NCBI GenBank assembly: GCA_013377075.1
Contig: JACABD010000002.1
Span: forward strand, 1-64,000
Direction of reading: 5' to 3'
From: Geobacteraceae bacterium
Lineage (GTDB): Bacteria > Desulfobacterota > Desulfuromonadia > Geobacterales > DSM-12255
DNA: 64,000 nt
The translations under genes and the position numbers were made by a program. Shown here in pieces: positions 7,306 through 16,973 of the stretch. Position 1 is the stretch's first letter; every line of letters begins with the position of its first letter. The notes beneath the pieces were generated by a model. That model was not told where the DNA came from. It did not search any database and worked only from the letters and a program-made list of their open reading frames with translations.

Positions 7306-9450
7306 ATGAAATTTATAAAGCGAACTTCCAGACAGGGTTTAAAGCCAGTATCCGGAACACTCTCTGTGCACAGGGATGGATACGGTTTTGTCACTCCTGA
7401 TGTGAGTGGTAATGATGTTTTTGTCCCGGCAAGGTATCTGCGTGAAAATCTCCATGGCGACAGGGTCGAAGTGGAGATTCAATCCGGCTCCAGAGGTGGG
7501 AAAAAGGAAGGTCGTATAGTTAAAACTCTGGAGCGCGCCATCAAGAGTGTAACCGGTATATTCTCGATGCGTCGTAGCGGAGGTTTTCTCAAGCCAACTG
7601 ATGAGCGGCTTCCCGGCTTTGCTGTTGCTGGCCCCTTCGGAAAGGCGAACGATGGCGAGGTGGTAGTTGCTGAAATTATCACCTATCCCAAGGATCGTCA
7701 GCCAGGTGTCGCAAAGATTGTAGAGATTCTCGGTGCCCCGGATAATCCCGAAGTAGAGGTTCTGTCAGTTGTCAGGAAGTTTGACCTGCCAGATACATTC
7801 TCGCCGCTGATATTGAAGGCTGCCAAGGCTGTGCCCCAATTACCCTCAGAGGCCGATATCACAGGGCGTCATGACCTTAGGGGCATAACAACCGTAACCA
7901 TAGACGGAGAGACTGCCAGAGATTTTGATGATGCCGTGTCAGTCAGCAGGGAGGGAGAAAAGTATCGACTTCGCGTATCTATTGCCGATGTTTCCCATTA
8001 TGTTCTTCCCGGTTCACCTATAGACAAGGAGGCATACCTTCGCGGTACATCGGTTTATTTTCCTGATCGCTGCATTCCGATGCTTCCTGAAGAGCTTTCA
8101 AACGGGATCTGTTCACTCAACCCCCATGTTGACCGCCTTACATTGACTGCAGAGATGCTGTTCAACAAGGATGGTGAGATGATAGCATCCTCGTTTTATC
8201 CAAGTGTTATAAAGAGTGCTGCCCGACTTACCTATACACTGGTTAGCCGTATCGTCGAACTTGATGAGGCTGATGCGAAAAAAGAGTATGACTTGTTATT
8301 GCCTGACCTTGCGGTTATGCAGGAACTTTCAACAGTACTCATAAAAATGCGTAAAGAGCGGGGGAGTATCGATTTTGACCTTCCGGAAGCTGAGATAATT
8401 CTCGATGAATTCGGTTCGACAGAGGCAATTGTAAGGGCAGAGCGAAACCAGGCCCACAAGCTCATTGAGTCGTTTATGCTTGCAGCAAACGAGGCAGTAG
8501 CCGGATTTCTTACAGAAAATGACATACCGCTTCTATACAGGATTCATGAACTGCCTGATCAGGATCGACTCGCTGCTCTTGCCGAATTTCTTCTCCCCCT
8601 TGGTTATGATCTCCCCCAGGGTGAAAGTTCAGCAAAACCTGCTGATATCCAGCGTCTCCTGGCAAAGGCCGAAGGTTCTCCAGAGGAACGCCTTGTCAAC
8701 CGGCTTTTGCTACGAAGCATGAAACAGGCACGCTATGCGGAACAGAATTTCGGCCACTTCGGTCTGGCAGCCCCGGTTTATACTCATTTCACATCGCCAA
8801 TCAGGCGCTATCCCGATCTTGTAGTTCACAGGATACTTAAATGGTATCTGATGAATAAATCTGCTGATAATCGCGGAAAATTCAAAGGTGGTCCCTTCCC
8901 GGGATTCCCTGCACTCTTAACAGACATGGGTGAGCATACAAGCAGACGGGAACGAGTTGCCATAGAAGCAGAGCGAGACATTATCGAGCTCAAGAAAGTT
9001 CAGTTCATGGTTTCAAAGGTCGGAGAGGAGTTTGAAGGATTCATTAGCGGAGTTTCTGCTTTCGGTTTTTTTGTAGAACTGGATGAACTCTTTGTTGAGG
9101 GACTTGTTCATATCTCCACTCTGCCGCAGGATCGTTACAATTTCAATGAAACCGCCCATATCCTTGCTGCTGAAGGGAGCAGTGCTACTTACAAGATCGG
9201 AGACCCGGTCAGAATCATAGTTGCAGCCGCAAGTCCAGAGAGGCGCCAGATCGAGTTTACCCTTGCAGGAGTGATCGCTAAAGCTGTTAAGGAAACTCAG
9301 GAGTATAGAAAGGTTCCTGTGAAAGGGAAAAAGCCGCAAGGGTGGATGGGTGGCAGGAAAAGCGATTCTTCCAGTAATGAGCGATCGCCAGGCTCAGGAA
9401 AACCTGCCAGGCGCGATGGCGGTGGCAGAAAAGGTAGAGGGAAACGGTAG
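7306..9450 (+). CDS. rnr: Ribonuclease R (RNase II/VacB family 3'-5' exoribonuclease)
   Basis: Processive 3'-5' exoribonuclease that degrades structured RNA and takes part in mRNA and rRNA quality control. In order: OB/cold-shock domains (about 15-150, starting SVHRDGYGFVTPD), the RNB catalytic domain (about 185-520, with the metal-binding cluster ARDFDDAVSV and IADVSHYV, and HFTSPIRRYPDL near the C-terminal part), an S1 domain (about 573-655, EEFEGFISGVSAFGFFVEL), and a Lys/Arg/Gly-rich tail ending GGGRKGRGKR that is typical of RNase R rather than RNase II. At 714 residues it is slightly shorter than E. coli RNase R. It starts 22 bases after the regulator gene, with no strong ribosome binding site. 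Confidence 0.95.
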   Translation: MKFIKRTSRQGLKPVSGTLSVHRDGYGFVTPDVSGNDVFVPARYLRENLHGDRVEVEIQSGSRGGKKEGRIVKTLERAIKSVTGIFSMRRSGGFLKPTDERLPGFAVAGPFGKANDGEVVVAEIITYPKDRQPGVAKIVEILGAPDNPEVEVLSVVRKFDLPDTFSPLILKAAKAVPQLPSEADITGRHDLRGITTVTIDGETARDFDDAVSVSREGEKYRLRVSIADVSHYVLPGSPIDKEAYLRGTSVYFPDRCIPMLPEELSNGICSLNPHVDRLTLTAEMLFNKDGEMIASSFYPSVIKSAARLTYTLVSRIVELDEADAKKEYDLLLPDLAVMQELSTVLIKMRKERGSIDFDLPEAEIILDEFGSTEAIVRAERNQAHKLIESFMLAANEAVAGFLTENDIPLLYRIHELPDQDRLAALAEFLLPLGYDLPQGESSAKPADIQRLLAKAEGSPEERLVNRLLLRSMKQARYAEQNFGHFGLAAPVYTHFTSPIRRYPDLVVHRILKWYLMNKSADNRGKFKGGPFPGFPALLTDMGEHTSRRERVAIEAERDIIELKKVQFMVSKVGEEFEGFISGVSAFGFFVELDELFVEGLVHISTLPQDRYNFNETAHILAAEGSSATYKIGDPVRIIVAAASPERRQIEFTLAGVIAKAVKETQEYRKVPVKGKKPQGWMGGRKSDSSSNERSPGSGKPARRDGGGRKGRGKR

Positions 9451-9511
9451 TATTCCTTTGCTGAATCGTTAGTAATTGAGAGTCTGGAAGGGCTGTATTT
9501 GAAAAAAATCC

Positions 9512-9540
9512 TTGCTTTTTTAGTAACCTCCATGTAAAAG
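9512..9540 (+). promoter_or_regulatory. Weak candidate promoter for the rimP-nusA-infB operon
   Basis: TTGCTT (9512-9517), a 17-base spacer and TAAAAG (9535-9540). The match is only partial, but spacing and position, 70-100 bases upstream of rimP and ahead of the terminator hairpin, make it a reasonable candidate. Confidence 0.35.
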
Positions 9541-9570
9541 GAATCCTACAAGTTAATGTTCACTCCGAAA

Positions 9571-9598
9571 GTGAGCTCTTCCAGGCTCACTTTTTTTA
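9571..9598 (+). terminator. Terminator hairpin directly before rimP (possible attenuator)
   Basis: GTGAGC-tcttccag-GCTCAC followed by seven T residues forms an intrinsic terminator that ends at the TTG start (9599) and 12 bases before the ATG (9611) of rimP. Almost no room is left for another promoter and ribosome binding site behind it. It may end rnr transcription, regulate read-through into the nusA operon, or both. Confidence 0.7.
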
Positions 9599-9610
9599 TT
9601 GGCAAAAATC

Positions 9611-10090
9611 ATGGCAAAAAAAGATGTAGTAACTCAGGTAACGGAAATAGCTCAGCCCATTCTCGACTCGCTTGGGCTCGAACTCGTTGATATAGAGTAC
9701 CGTAAAGAGGGGCACGGAATGATCCTTCGTCTCTTTATTGACAAGCCGGGCGGCATAATGTTGGACGACTGTGCTTGCTTTAGCAGGGAGCTTTCCGAGA
9801 TTCTCGACGTTGAAGAGGTTATCCCTACTGACTACAATCTTGAGGTCTCTTCCCCAGGGCTAAACCGCCCCCTTACCAAGGCTGCAGATTTCGAGCGGTA
9901 TAAAGGTAAACTGGTCAAGGTTCGTACGTACGAAATGTTCGCGGATAACTCTGGCAATCGCAGAAAAACTTTTCTTGGCCGTCTGGACGGCTTTGAGAAT
10001 GGTTCTATTAGTTTAACTCTAAATGAGGGGCAGTCCGCTTCTATCCCGTTCGACAGGGTAGCAAAGGCTAATCTCGAATTTGAATTCTGA
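9611..10090 (+). CDS. rimP: Ribosome maturation factor RimP
   Basis: Needed for assembly of the 30S subunit. The protein, about 159 residues, carries the family signatures LGLELVDIEY and LEVSSPGLNRPL and ends with the small SH3-like C-terminal domain (GRLDGFENGSISL). Two starts are possible: a TTG at 9599 used by the ORF track, and the ATG at 9611 chosen here because it gives the usual N-terminus. Neither has a visible Shine-Dalgarno sequence, and both sit immediately behind a terminator hairpin, so translation of rimP may be weak or regulated. It is first in the conserved rimP-nusA-ylxR-infB-rbfA order. Confidence 0.93.
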   Translation: MAKKDVVTQVTEIAQPILDSLGLELVDIEYRKEGHGMILRLFIDKPGGIMLDDCACFSRELSEILDVEEVIPTDYNLEVSSPGLNRPLTKAADFERYKGKLVKVRTYEMFADNSGNRRKTFLGRLDGFENGSISLTLNEGQSASIPFDRVAKANLEFEF

Positions 10091-10121
10091 TTTCTATTAT
10101 TGAAAAGACAGGAGATATCAA

Positions 10122-11273
10122 GTGGATACAACTCTTAACCTCAAGCATATCATTGACCAGATCGTCAAAGAGAAGAGTATTGACAAGGCGATTGTAATCG
10201 AGGCTCTTGAGCAGGCAGTCTTGACCGCTGCTAATAAAAAATTCCGTAATACCAGGGATTTGGAGGCTCATTTCAACACGGATATATGTGAAGTTGAGCT
10301 TTTCGAGTTTGTAGAGGTTGTTGAGGACGTTGAGGACTCCTACAAGCAGATTACACTTGAAGAGGCGCAGGAACAGGATCCTGAAGTCGAAATCGGCGAC
10401 GTTATCGGTATGAAGCTTCCATCCAGCGAGTTTTCAAGAATAGCCGCCCAGACAGCTAAACAGGTAATTATCCAGCGTGTTCGTGAAGCTGAAAGAGAGA
10501 CTATATTCAATGAGTTCAAGGACCGCGTCGGCGAGCTTATCAACGGACTTGTACGCCGTTTTGAAAAAGGTGATCTTGTAATAGATCTTGGCCGTGTTGA
10601 AGCAGTTCTGCATCACAAGGAACTTGCTCCGCGCGAGGTCTATCGCCAGGGTGACAGAATAAAGGCTCTTATTACTGACATTCGTATGACCACCAAAGGG
10701 CCGCAGATACTGCTTTCAAGGACTGCACCGGCAATGCTGGCAAAGCTTTTTGAGGCTGAAGTCCCTGAAGTTGCCGAAGGGATTGTCGAAATCATGAATG
10801 TTGTCCGCGAGCCTGGTAGCCGTGCAAAAATTGCCGTTTATTCAAATGATTCTGATGTCGATCCGGTCGGGGCATGTGTCGGTATGCGTGGTAGCCGTGT
10901 TCAGAATGTTGTGTCAGAACTCCGTGGTGAAAAAATCGATATTATTCCATGGACAGAAGATGTTGCCCGTTTTGCCTGTAATGCACTCTCTCCTGCAACT
11001 GTTTCCAAGGTTTTTGTCGAGGATGAAAATCGCGCAATGGAGATCATCGTTCCTGACGACCAGCTTTCACTGGCTATCGGCAAGCGGGGCCAGAATGTAA
11101 GGCTTGCTGCCAAGCTGACAGGCTGGAGAATAGATATCAAGAGTGAAACCCGCCAGGCTGAAGCCGAGCTTCTCCAGTACTCCTCTTTTGACGGGTCTGC
11201 TGATGAAGTGGAAGAGGTTGCTCCGGAAGAAGCCGCTCCTGTTGTCGAAGTTGCTGAGCCGGAGGAAATTTAA
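10122..11273 (+). CDS. nusA: Transcription termination/antitermination factor NusA
   Basis: Binds RNA polymerase and controls pausing, termination and antitermination. In order: N-terminal polymerase-binding domain (1-130), S1 domain (about 135-200, LVRRFEKGDLVIDLGRVEAVL), and two KH domains (about 205-350, with VGMRGSRVQ and IGKRGQNVR). It is 383 residues with an acidic C-terminal tail and lacks the acidic repeats of E. coli NusA, as is usual outside gammaproteobacteria. The start is GTG behind ACAGGAGAT. It lies 31 bases after rimP and only 3 bases before the YlxR gene. Confidence 0.96.
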   Translation: MDTTLNLKHIIDQIVKEKSIDKAIVIEALEQAVLTAANKKFRNTRDLEAHFNTDICEVELFEFVEVVEDVEDSYKQITLEEAQEQDPEVEIGDVIGMKLPSSEFSRIAAQTAKQVIIQRVREAERETIFNEFKDRVGELINGLVRRFEKGDLVIDLGRVEAVLHHKELAPREVYRQGDRIKALITDIRMTTKGPQILLSRTAPAMLAKLFEAEVPEVAEGIVEIMNVVREPGSRAKIAVYSNDSDVDPVGACVGMRGSRVQNVVSELRGEKIDIIPWTEDVARFACNALSPATVSKVFVEDENRAMEIIVPDDQLSLAIGKRGQNVRLAAKLTGWRIDIKSETRQAEAELLQYSSFDGSADEVEEVAPEEAAPVVEVAEPEEI

Positions 11274-11276
11274 GGG

Positions 11277-11870
11277 GTGCCAAATACCGATCCTTTGAGA
11301 AGCTGCCTGGGGTGCCGGAAGGTAATGCCCAAGCAGGAGCTTCTTCGCTTTGTTCTTGATCCTGAGGGGGGGCTTTTCCCTGATGTGTCAAGAAAACTGC
11401 CGGGTCGTGGGGCATATACCTGTTTCAGCGCAACCTGCCTTGATGCAGCGCTGAAAAAAAAGCAGTTTGGAAGATCCTTCAAGCAGGAAGTCAGGATCCC
11501 ATCTTCCCCAGAGTTGACTGCACTGATTGTCAGGCTCCTGGAAGATAGGATCATTTCGACACTTGCTCTTGCAAACAAGGCAGGCAAGGCAGTTTCAGGC
11601 AGTGACACTGTCATGGAAACACTGAAGAAGGGTAGTGCAAAAATATTGATTTTGGCAGAAGATATATCTGTTGAGAGCGCGGCTAAATTTACTGCTGTTG
11701 CTCAAAAGACAGGGGTGGAAATGTACCGTTTTTCAATCAAGGAGCGACTTGGATCGCCCCTTGGTAAAGATATACGGACTGCAGTAGCAGTTCAAAAGAG
11801 CTCTTTTGCAGAGTCTCTGCAGACTGATTTGAAAAGATACTGGAACTTCTTCGAGGGAGGGGCGAACTAA
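11277..11870 (+). CDS. YlxR (DUF448) protein fused to an L7Ae-like domain
   Basis: Residues 1-90 form a YlxR domain, beginning [19 protein letters not shown] and containing the GRGAYTC signature. Residues 95-195 look like an L7Ae/L30e-type RNA-binding domain ([17 protein letters not shown]), equivalent to the separate ylxQ gene of Bacillus. YlxR-like proteins are nucleic-acid-binding and usually sit between nusA and infB, as here. The GTG start at 11277 is served by GGAGGAAA inside the end of nusA. The fused arrangement is seen in other deltaproteobacteria to my knowledge. The exact role in transcription or ribosome assembly is not settled. Confidence 0.88.
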   Translation: MPNTDPLRSCLGCRKVMPKQELLRFVLDPEGGLFPDVSRKLPGRGAYTCFSATCLDAALKKKQFGRSFKQEVRIPSSPELTALIVRLLEDRIISTLALANKAGKAVSGSDTVMETLKKGSAKILILAEDISVESAAKFTAVAQKTGVEMYRFSIKERLGSPLGKDIRTAVAVQKSSFAESLQTDLKRYWNFFEGGAN

Positions 11871-11872
11871 TA

Positions 11873-14632
11873 ATGAGCAAGATTCGTGTACATGAGCTTG
11901 CGCAGAAGATGGGAATTGAGAACAAGGAACTTATTGTCAAACTTAAGGCGATGGGCGTTGAGATCAGTAACCATATGGCTGCCATAGATGAAGATGTAGC
12001 AAAAAAGCTCCAGGCACCTGCAACTGTCACCATGACAGTCAAGGATGTCTCCCAGGAAGAGACCAGGGTCACCTCTACAGTTATAAGACGCCGTGCAAAG
12101 GTTGTTGAAACCCAGGTTGAGGTAGCAGCTGAAGTGGTTGAAGTGGCTGAAAAACCTCAGCCAAAGGAACTTCTTACTGAGCCTGCTCCTGTTAAAGAGG
12201 AAACTCCTGAAGTTAAGCCTGTTGTAGCGACTGCTGTAAAACAGCCAGAAGCTGTACAGCCAGAAAAGGCTGAGGAAAAGCCTGTCCAGCCCAAAGCTGC
12301 GCCAGTGCCGGAAGAACCGCAAAAAGCTACTGCAAATCGTGCCGTAATACTTGGCCGCGTTGAGCTTCCTCCCGTACATAAGCCCCAGCCGCGCAATCAG
12401 GATAGAAATGCTGGCACATCTTCAGATAGGCCTGCTGAGAGACCTGCCCAGCGTCGTGAAGTAATCCCGCAGCAGGGGAGAACTGAAAGACCGGCTCCAA
12501 ATCGTGACAGAGCAGCTCCTGGTGGTGCTCCCGGGCAGACTCGTCCTCCATTCCAGAGACCGGGAAGTGCACCTGGATCCAGACCGGATCAACAGTTTGC
12601 CAAGCCTTCGGTCCAGCCAGCTGCTATTGCGCCTCCTGGCGCAGATGACCGCAAAGGTGTCCGTAAAGGACCACCAAAGAGCGGCCCATCCGGTGATTCT
12701 CGTCCTGTAAAAAAAGCTGTTGTACCTGATAAGCGTAAGGAACTTCTTCTCAGAGACGAAATTGCAGAAAAACGCGAACGGGTTTTTGAGCCTGGTAGAA
12801 GTAGTAAAGGTAAAAAGAAGCATCATAAGCAAGAGCGTGCTTCTGAAGGGAAAAAGACCGAGATTACTACTCCGAAGGCAATCAAGCGTATTATCAAGAT
12901 GAGTGAAACCATTACTGTCGGTGAGCTTGCCAAACGGATGGGTATCAAGGCAAACGAACTTATCAGGGCGCTGATGAAGATGGGGCTTATGGCTACCATT
13001 AACCATCCACTTGATCTTGATACAGCAACACTGCTTGCCAATGATTTTGCATTCGAAGTAGAGAATGTAGCAGTGGATCTTGATGAAATTCTTGAGTCTA
13101 TTCCGGATACACCGGAATCGCTCCAGGTCCGCCCACCTGTTGTAACCATAATGGGTCACGTTGACCATGGTAAAACATCACTTCTTGATGCTATCCGTGA
13201 AGCAAATGTCATTGCCGGTGAGGCTGGCGGCATAACCCAGCATATCGGTGCATACGATGTTGAGCTTAACGGCAGGAAAATTACCTTCCTCGATACTCCG
13301 GGTCACGAAGCGTTTACTGCAATGCGTGCCCGTGGTGCCAAGGTTACCGATATAGTTGTCCTTGTAGTAGCTGCTGATGACGGTGTCATGCCGCAGACCA
13401 AAGAGGCTATCAATCACTCCAAAGCTGCCGGTGTTCCTATTATTGTTGCTATTAACAAGATTGACAAGCCTGATGCCAAACCGGAACGGGTTAAGCAGGA
13501 ACTTACGGAGCAGGGGGTTGTTGCAGAAGAGTGGGGCGGCGATACTACAATGGTCGAAGTCTCTGCCAAGAAGAGACTGAACCTTGATGCTCTGCTTGAG
13601 ATGATTCTGCTCCAAGCTGATGTAATGGATCTTAAGGCAAACCCTGATAAGGCTGCCAAAGGGACTGTTGTAGAGGGTAAGCTGGACAAGGGGAGAGGGC
13701 CTGTTGCAACAGTGCTTGTACAGGATGGAACTCTGAAAACAGGCGATTATTGTGTTGTCGGTATCCATTCAGGCCGTGTCCGCGCAATGCAGAATGACCG
13801 TGGTGAGAAGGTTCTTGAGGCAAGTCCGTCCATGCCTGTTGAGCTGATCGGTCTCTCCGGTGTTCCTGATGCAGGTGATGTATTTGTGGCCATGAAGGAT
13901 GAGCGTCAGGCCAAGGAGATTGCAACACTTCGTCAGATCAAGCAGCGTGAGGTTGAATTTGCCAAACACTCCAAGCTCTCTCTTGAAGATCTCTACTCCA
14001 AGATTCAGGCCGGTGAAGTCAAGGATCTCAATGTTATTGTCAAGGGTGATGTTCAGGGCTCTGTCGAGGCAGTCGGCGAATCGCTGCGTAAACTCTCCAC
14101 CTCGGCTGTAAGACTTAACGTTCTTCACTCGGCTGTTGGTGCGGTTACTGAGACAGACGTAAACCTTGCTTCTGCTTCCAATGCAATTATTATCGGCTTC
14201 AATGTTCGTCCGGAAGTCAAGGCCCAGGCCCATGCCGAGAAGGAAGGGGTCGATATACGGCTCTACAGCATCATTTACAATGCTGTAGAAGATGTTAAAA
14301 AGGCGATGGAAGGGCTTCTTTCCCCTGTATTCAAGGAGAAATATCTCGGCAGGGCCGAAGTCAGGGAAGTATTCTCCGTCCCTAAAATCGGTAATGTTGC
14401 CGGATGTTACGTTCAGGACGGCAAGGTTGTGCGTAATGCCCAGGTTCGTCTCCTCAGGGACAATATTGTTATCTACGAAGGGAAGATGTCGAGCCTTCGC
14501 AGATTCAAGGATGATGTGAAGGAAGCCGCAAGCGGTTATGAATGCGGTATAGGCCTTGAGAACTACAACGACATCAAGCAGGGCGATATAATAGAAGCCT
14601 TTGAGATGGAAAAAACAGCAGCTACTTTGTAA
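11873..14632 (+). CDS. infB: Translation initiation factor IF-2
   Basis: GTPase that delivers initiator fMet-tRNA to the ribosome and promotes subunit joining. It has 919 residues. In order: a first IF2_N domain (1-50), a long Pro/Glu/Lys/Arg-rich linker (about 65-330), a second IF2_N domain ([20 protein letters not shown], about 345-395), the G domain ([21 protein letters not shown]), and the C-terminal domains II-IV ending [12 protein letters not shown]. The ATG at 11873 is 2 bases after the YlxR stop, with GAGGG upstream. The track shows several antisense ORFs over it; these are shadows. Confidence 0.97.
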   Translation: MSKIRVHELAQKMGIENKELIVKLKAMGVEISNHMAAIDEDVAKKLQAPATVTMTVKDVSQEETRVTSTVIRRRAKVVETQVEVAAEVVEVAEKPQPKELLTEPAPVKEETPEVKPVVATAVKQPEAVQPEKAEEKPVQPKAAPVPEEPQKATANRAVILGRVELPPVHKPQPRNQDRNAGTSSDRPAERPAQRREVIPQQGRTERPAPNRDRAAPGGAPGQTRPPFQRPGSAPGSRPDQQFAKPSVQPAAIAPPGADDRKGVRKGPPKSGPSGDSRPVKKAVVPDKRKELLLRDEIAEKRERVFEPGRSSKGKKKHHKQERASEGKKTEITTPKAIKRIIKMSETITVGELAKRMGIKANELIRALMKMGLMATINHPLDLDTATLLANDFAFEVENVAVDLDEILESIPDTPESLQVRPPVVTIMGHVDHGKTSLLDAIREANVIAGEAGGITQHIGAYDVELNGRKITFLDTPGHEAFTAMRARGAKVTDIVVLVVAADDGVMPQTKEAINHSKAAGVPIIVAINKIDKPDAKPERVKQELTEQGVVAEEWGGDTTMVEVSAKKRLNLDALLEMILLQADVMDLKANPDKAAKGTVVEGKLDKGRGPVATVLVQDGTLKTGDYCVVGIHSGRVRAMQNDRGEKVLEASPSMPVELIGLSGVPDAGDVFVAMKDERQAKEIATLRQIKQREVEFAKHSKLSLEDLYSKIQAGEVKDLNVIVKGDVQGSVEAVGESLRKLSTSAVRLNVLHSAVGAVTETDVNLASASNAIIIGFNVRPEVKAQAHAEKEGVDIRLYSIIYNAVEDVKKAMEGLLSPVFKEKYLGRAEVREVFSVPKIGNVAGCYVQDGKVVRNAQVRLLRDNIVIYEGKMSSLRRFKDDVKEAASGYECGIGLENYNDIKQGDIIEAFEMEKTAATL

Positions 14633-14655
14633 TTGCAGATTAAGGTTTAAATCAT

Positions 14656-15024
14656 ATGTACAAACGTTCAGAAAAAGTTTCCGAGGCAATACACGAAGAG
14701 GTTTCCAAACTCCTTATCAAAGGGGTGAAGGATCCACGGGTCGGCTTTGTTACTATAACCGGTGTCAAGATGACAGATGATCTCCGTCTGGCAACAATAT
14801 ACTTCTCCTCTATCGGTACAGAAGAGGAGAAGAAAGATACTGAAACCGGTCTTAACAGTGCCAAGGGTTTTATTCGTCGTGAAGTTGGCAAAGTACTTAA
14901 GATGCGTTTTGTCCCTGACATAATCTTCAGGTATGACGCGGCTATTGAGTATGGCAACCATATAGAAAATATTTTGAAGCAGATCCATGACACGGATGAG
15001 AATAATGCTGAAGAAAATCAATGA
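14656..15024 (+). CDS. rbfA: 30S ribosome-binding factor RbfA
   Basis: A small cold-adaptation and 30S-maturation factor of 122 residues with a KH-like fold. It begins with the typical basic RSEKVSEAIHEEVSKLL helix and contains DPRVGFVTITGVKMTDDLR and the conserved RFVPDIIFRYD block. It follows infB by 23 bases. Its 3' end overlaps the start of the DHH phosphoesterase gene. Confidence 0.95.
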   Translation: MYKRSEKVSEAIHEEVSKLLIKGVKDPRVGFVTITGVKMTDDLRLATIYFSSIGTEEEKKDTETGLNSAKGFIRREVGKVLKMRFVPDIIFRYDAAIEYGNHIENILKQIHDTDENNAEENQ

Positions 15025-15955
15025 ACTGATATCTGCAGGAAGTTCATTTCTCATAACCACCCATGAGAGTCCGGATGGCGATGCAGTAGGTTCTTCACTG
15101 GCACTTGCCAACTATCTACGCGAGATCGGCAAGGATGTTGTTGTCCATTTTTGTGACCCGGTTCCTGAACTTTACAGGTTTCTGCCAATGGCAGATCAGG
15201 TATGTGCAACCATCCCGGACCGTTATTTTGATCTCTGCTTTGTGCTTGATGTCGGTGAGTTCAGGCGCGCAGGCAAGCAGATTGCCGACTGCAAACGAAT
15301 CGGTTCATTCATTAATCTTGATCATCATAAGACCAGTGAGCTTTTTGGGCTTGTAAATCTTATAGATGTCAAAGCTGCTGCAACCGGAGTTCTAATTTAC
15401 CGGCTCATAAATGATGCCGGTGGTGAAATATCCCTTGCAACGGCAACCTGTATCTATGTTGCGCTGCTTACTGACACTGGTTCCTTCCGTTACTCCAACT
15501 CCAACCCGGAATCCTTTTCAGCCGCTGGTGAGATGATAGCAAAAGGGGTCAATGCCTGGGATATCTCTTCACGTCTTTATGAGAGTCAGCCCCGCGCCAG
15601 AATTGAACTGCTTTCCCTTGCTCTGGCGACACTTGCTTTCTCCGATTGCGGACGCTTTGCGTCGATATCGGTTACTCTTGATATGTATGAAAAGACCGGC
15701 ACAGATGCCGAGCTTACAGATGGTTTTGTGAATTATCCCCGTTCGGTCAGGGGGGTAGAGGTTGCAATCTTCTTCCGGCAGACTTCTGAAAACAGTGTAA
15801 AAGTAGGTTTCCGTTCCAAGGGTGCTGTTGATGTTTCTCGCCTTGCAGAAGGTTTTGGCGGTGGCGGCCACCACAATGCTGCCGGATGCAATGTAGACGG
15901 AACAATTGCTGAAGTCCGTGAAAAGGTTTTCTCCCATATAAAGGCTATTCTATAG
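15005..15955 (+). CDS. nrnA: DHH-DHHA1 phosphoesterase NrnA (nanoRNase / pAp phosphatase)
   Basis: Degrades very short RNAs and, in characterised homologues, 3'-phosphoadenosine 5'-phosphate; related enzymes also hydrolyse pGpG or c-di-AMP products. The DHH metal motifs are visible: HESPDGDAVGSS near residue 20, NLDHHKTS near 100, ALLTDTGSFRYS near 150; the DHHA1 substrate motif GGGGHHNAAG is near 290. The frame is open from 14987, but MLKKINELISAGSS at 15005 is the normal N-terminus, giving 316 residues, and GATGAG precedes it. It overlaps rbfA by 20 bases and truB by 1 base (TAGTG). Confidence 0.93.
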   Translation: MLKKINELISAGSSFLITTHESPDGDAVGSSLALANYLREIGKDVVVHFCDPVPELYRFLPMADQVCATIPDRYFDLCFVLDVGEFRRAGKQIADCKRIGSFINLDHHKTSELFGLVNLIDVKAAATGVLIYRLINDAGGEISLATATCIYVALLTDTGSFRYSNSNPESFSAAGEMIAKGVNAWDISSRLYESQPRARIELLSLALATLAFSDCGRFASISVTLDMYEKTGTDAELTDGFVNYPRSVRGVEVAIFFRQTSENSVKVGFRSKGAVDVSRLAEGFGGGGHHNAAGCNVDGTIAEVREKVFSHIKAIL

Positions 15956-16896
15956 TGATTGACGGTTTTCTTGTTGTTGATAAACCCATCGGCATTACCT
16001 CCCATGATGTAGTCGCAATTCTCAGACGCACCCTCTCTCAAAAAAAGATCGGACATACCGGTACGCTTGATCCATTTGCAACAGGGGTTCTGCCCATTGC
16101 GCTGGGTGAGGGTACCAAAGCGATTCCTTATCTTGACGAGTCTATCAAAGAGTATAAGGCTCTTTTGCGGCTCGGCGTCAGTACGGATACTCTAGATCTG
16201 ACAGGGACTGTTATTGCGCAAAGAGATACCGGTCATCTTCGTCCTGAGGATATTCAAGGGATCATCCCCGCATTTATTGGGAGTATCTGTCAGATTCCAC
16301 CAATGTATTCGGCAGTGAAGCAGGGGGGGGTACCGCTCTACAAGCTAGCCAGAAAAGGTGAGACAGTTGAGCGCAAGGAGAGGTTAATAGAGATTCATTC
16401 TCTGGTAGTAGACCGGATAACTCTTCCCGATGTGGCCATAACTGTTCGCTGCTCAAAAGGGACTTATGTCCGGACACTGGCAGAAGATATCGGTGAAGCG
16501 CTTGGTGTAGGGGCTCACCTGACAGAGCTTCGCAGAACCGCCAGCGGGACATTTGTCCAGGCCGCTTCGCTGACACTTGATGAGTTGTCTTCTCTGTCAA
16601 TGGATGAATTAACTAATTCCAGGGTGGTAAGTATCAGAAGTGCTCTTGACCACCTAACCGAACTTGAGCTTAGCGAGAGCGGTTGCAAGCGGTTGAGAAA
16701 TGGTATTGCTCCGACGTTAGCCGATCTTTTGAGTGTTAATCCGGGTCAGTTGCATCAAGGTAGAGTCAAGTTGATTTTTGATGGTGTTCTACAGGCCGTA
16801 GCTGATCTATCAATTTCAGAAACTTCTTCCGAAGCCGTTAACATTAAGCTTGTACGGGTATTTAACCTGCTTTCTCCTTTACATCCGCAGGTTTAG
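15955..16896 (+). CDS. truB: tRNA pseudouridine(55) synthase TruB
   Basis: Converts U55 in the T-loop of tRNAs to pseudouridine. It has 313 residues, including an additional C-terminal PUA-like region. The catalytic Asp lies in the motif HTGTLDPFATGVLPIALG near residue 40, and YKALLRLGVSTDTLDLTG and VRCSKGTYVRTLAEDIG follow in normal order. It starts with GTG, overlapping the stop of nrnA by one base. The rpsO promoter overlaps its 3' end. Confidence 0.95.
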   Translation: MIDGFLVVDKPIGITSHDVVAILRRTLSQKKIGHTGTLDPFATGVLPIALGEGTKAIPYLDESIKEYKALLRLGVSTDTLDLTGTVIAQRDTGHLRPEDIQGIIPAFIGSICQIPPMYSAVKQGGVPLYKLARKGETVERKERLIEIHSLVVDRITLPDVAITVRCSKGTYVRTLAEDIGEALGVGAHLTELRRTASGTFVQAASLTLDELSSLSMDELTNSRVVSIRSALDHLTELELSESGCKRLRNGIAPTLADLLSVNPGQLHQGRVKLIFDGVLQAVADLSISETSSEAVNIKLVRVFNLLSPLHPQV

Positions 16897-16907
16897 TGTG
16901 TTATAAA
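16878..16907 (+). promoter_or_regulatory. Promoter of rpsO inside the 3' end of truB
   Basis: TTTACA (16878-16883), an 18-base spacer and TATAAA (16902-16907), each matching consensus at five of six positions. The predicted start near 16914 coincides with the first leader hairpin. Confidence 0.55.
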
Positions 16908-16913
16908 AAGAAT

Positions 16914-16948
16914 CCACAAAAGTGGCTGTATTTTATATTTAAAATACA
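16914..16948 (+). promoter_or_regulatory. Structured rpsO leader (candidate S15 autoregulatory site)
   Basis: Two hairpins precede the rpsO ribosome binding site: CCAC-AAAA-GTGG (16914-16925) and the AU-rich perfect repeat TGTATTTTA-tatt-TAAAATACA (16927-16948). S15 represses its own translation in several phyla through unrelated leader structures, so this is a plausible target, but only the pairing is observed. Confidence 0.4.
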
Positions 16949-16973
16949 AATTTCATAAAAGGAGGTGTAACTG

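Noticed and set aside
12422-13168. 248-residue antisense ORF over infB
   Set aside because: It lies entirely opposite the conserved IF-2 coding sequence; its low-complexity composition mirrors that gene and no ribosome binding site or family motif is seen.
13769-14689. 306-residue antisense ORF over infB
   Set aside because: Shadow of the IF-2 GTPase coding region; no recognisable domain.
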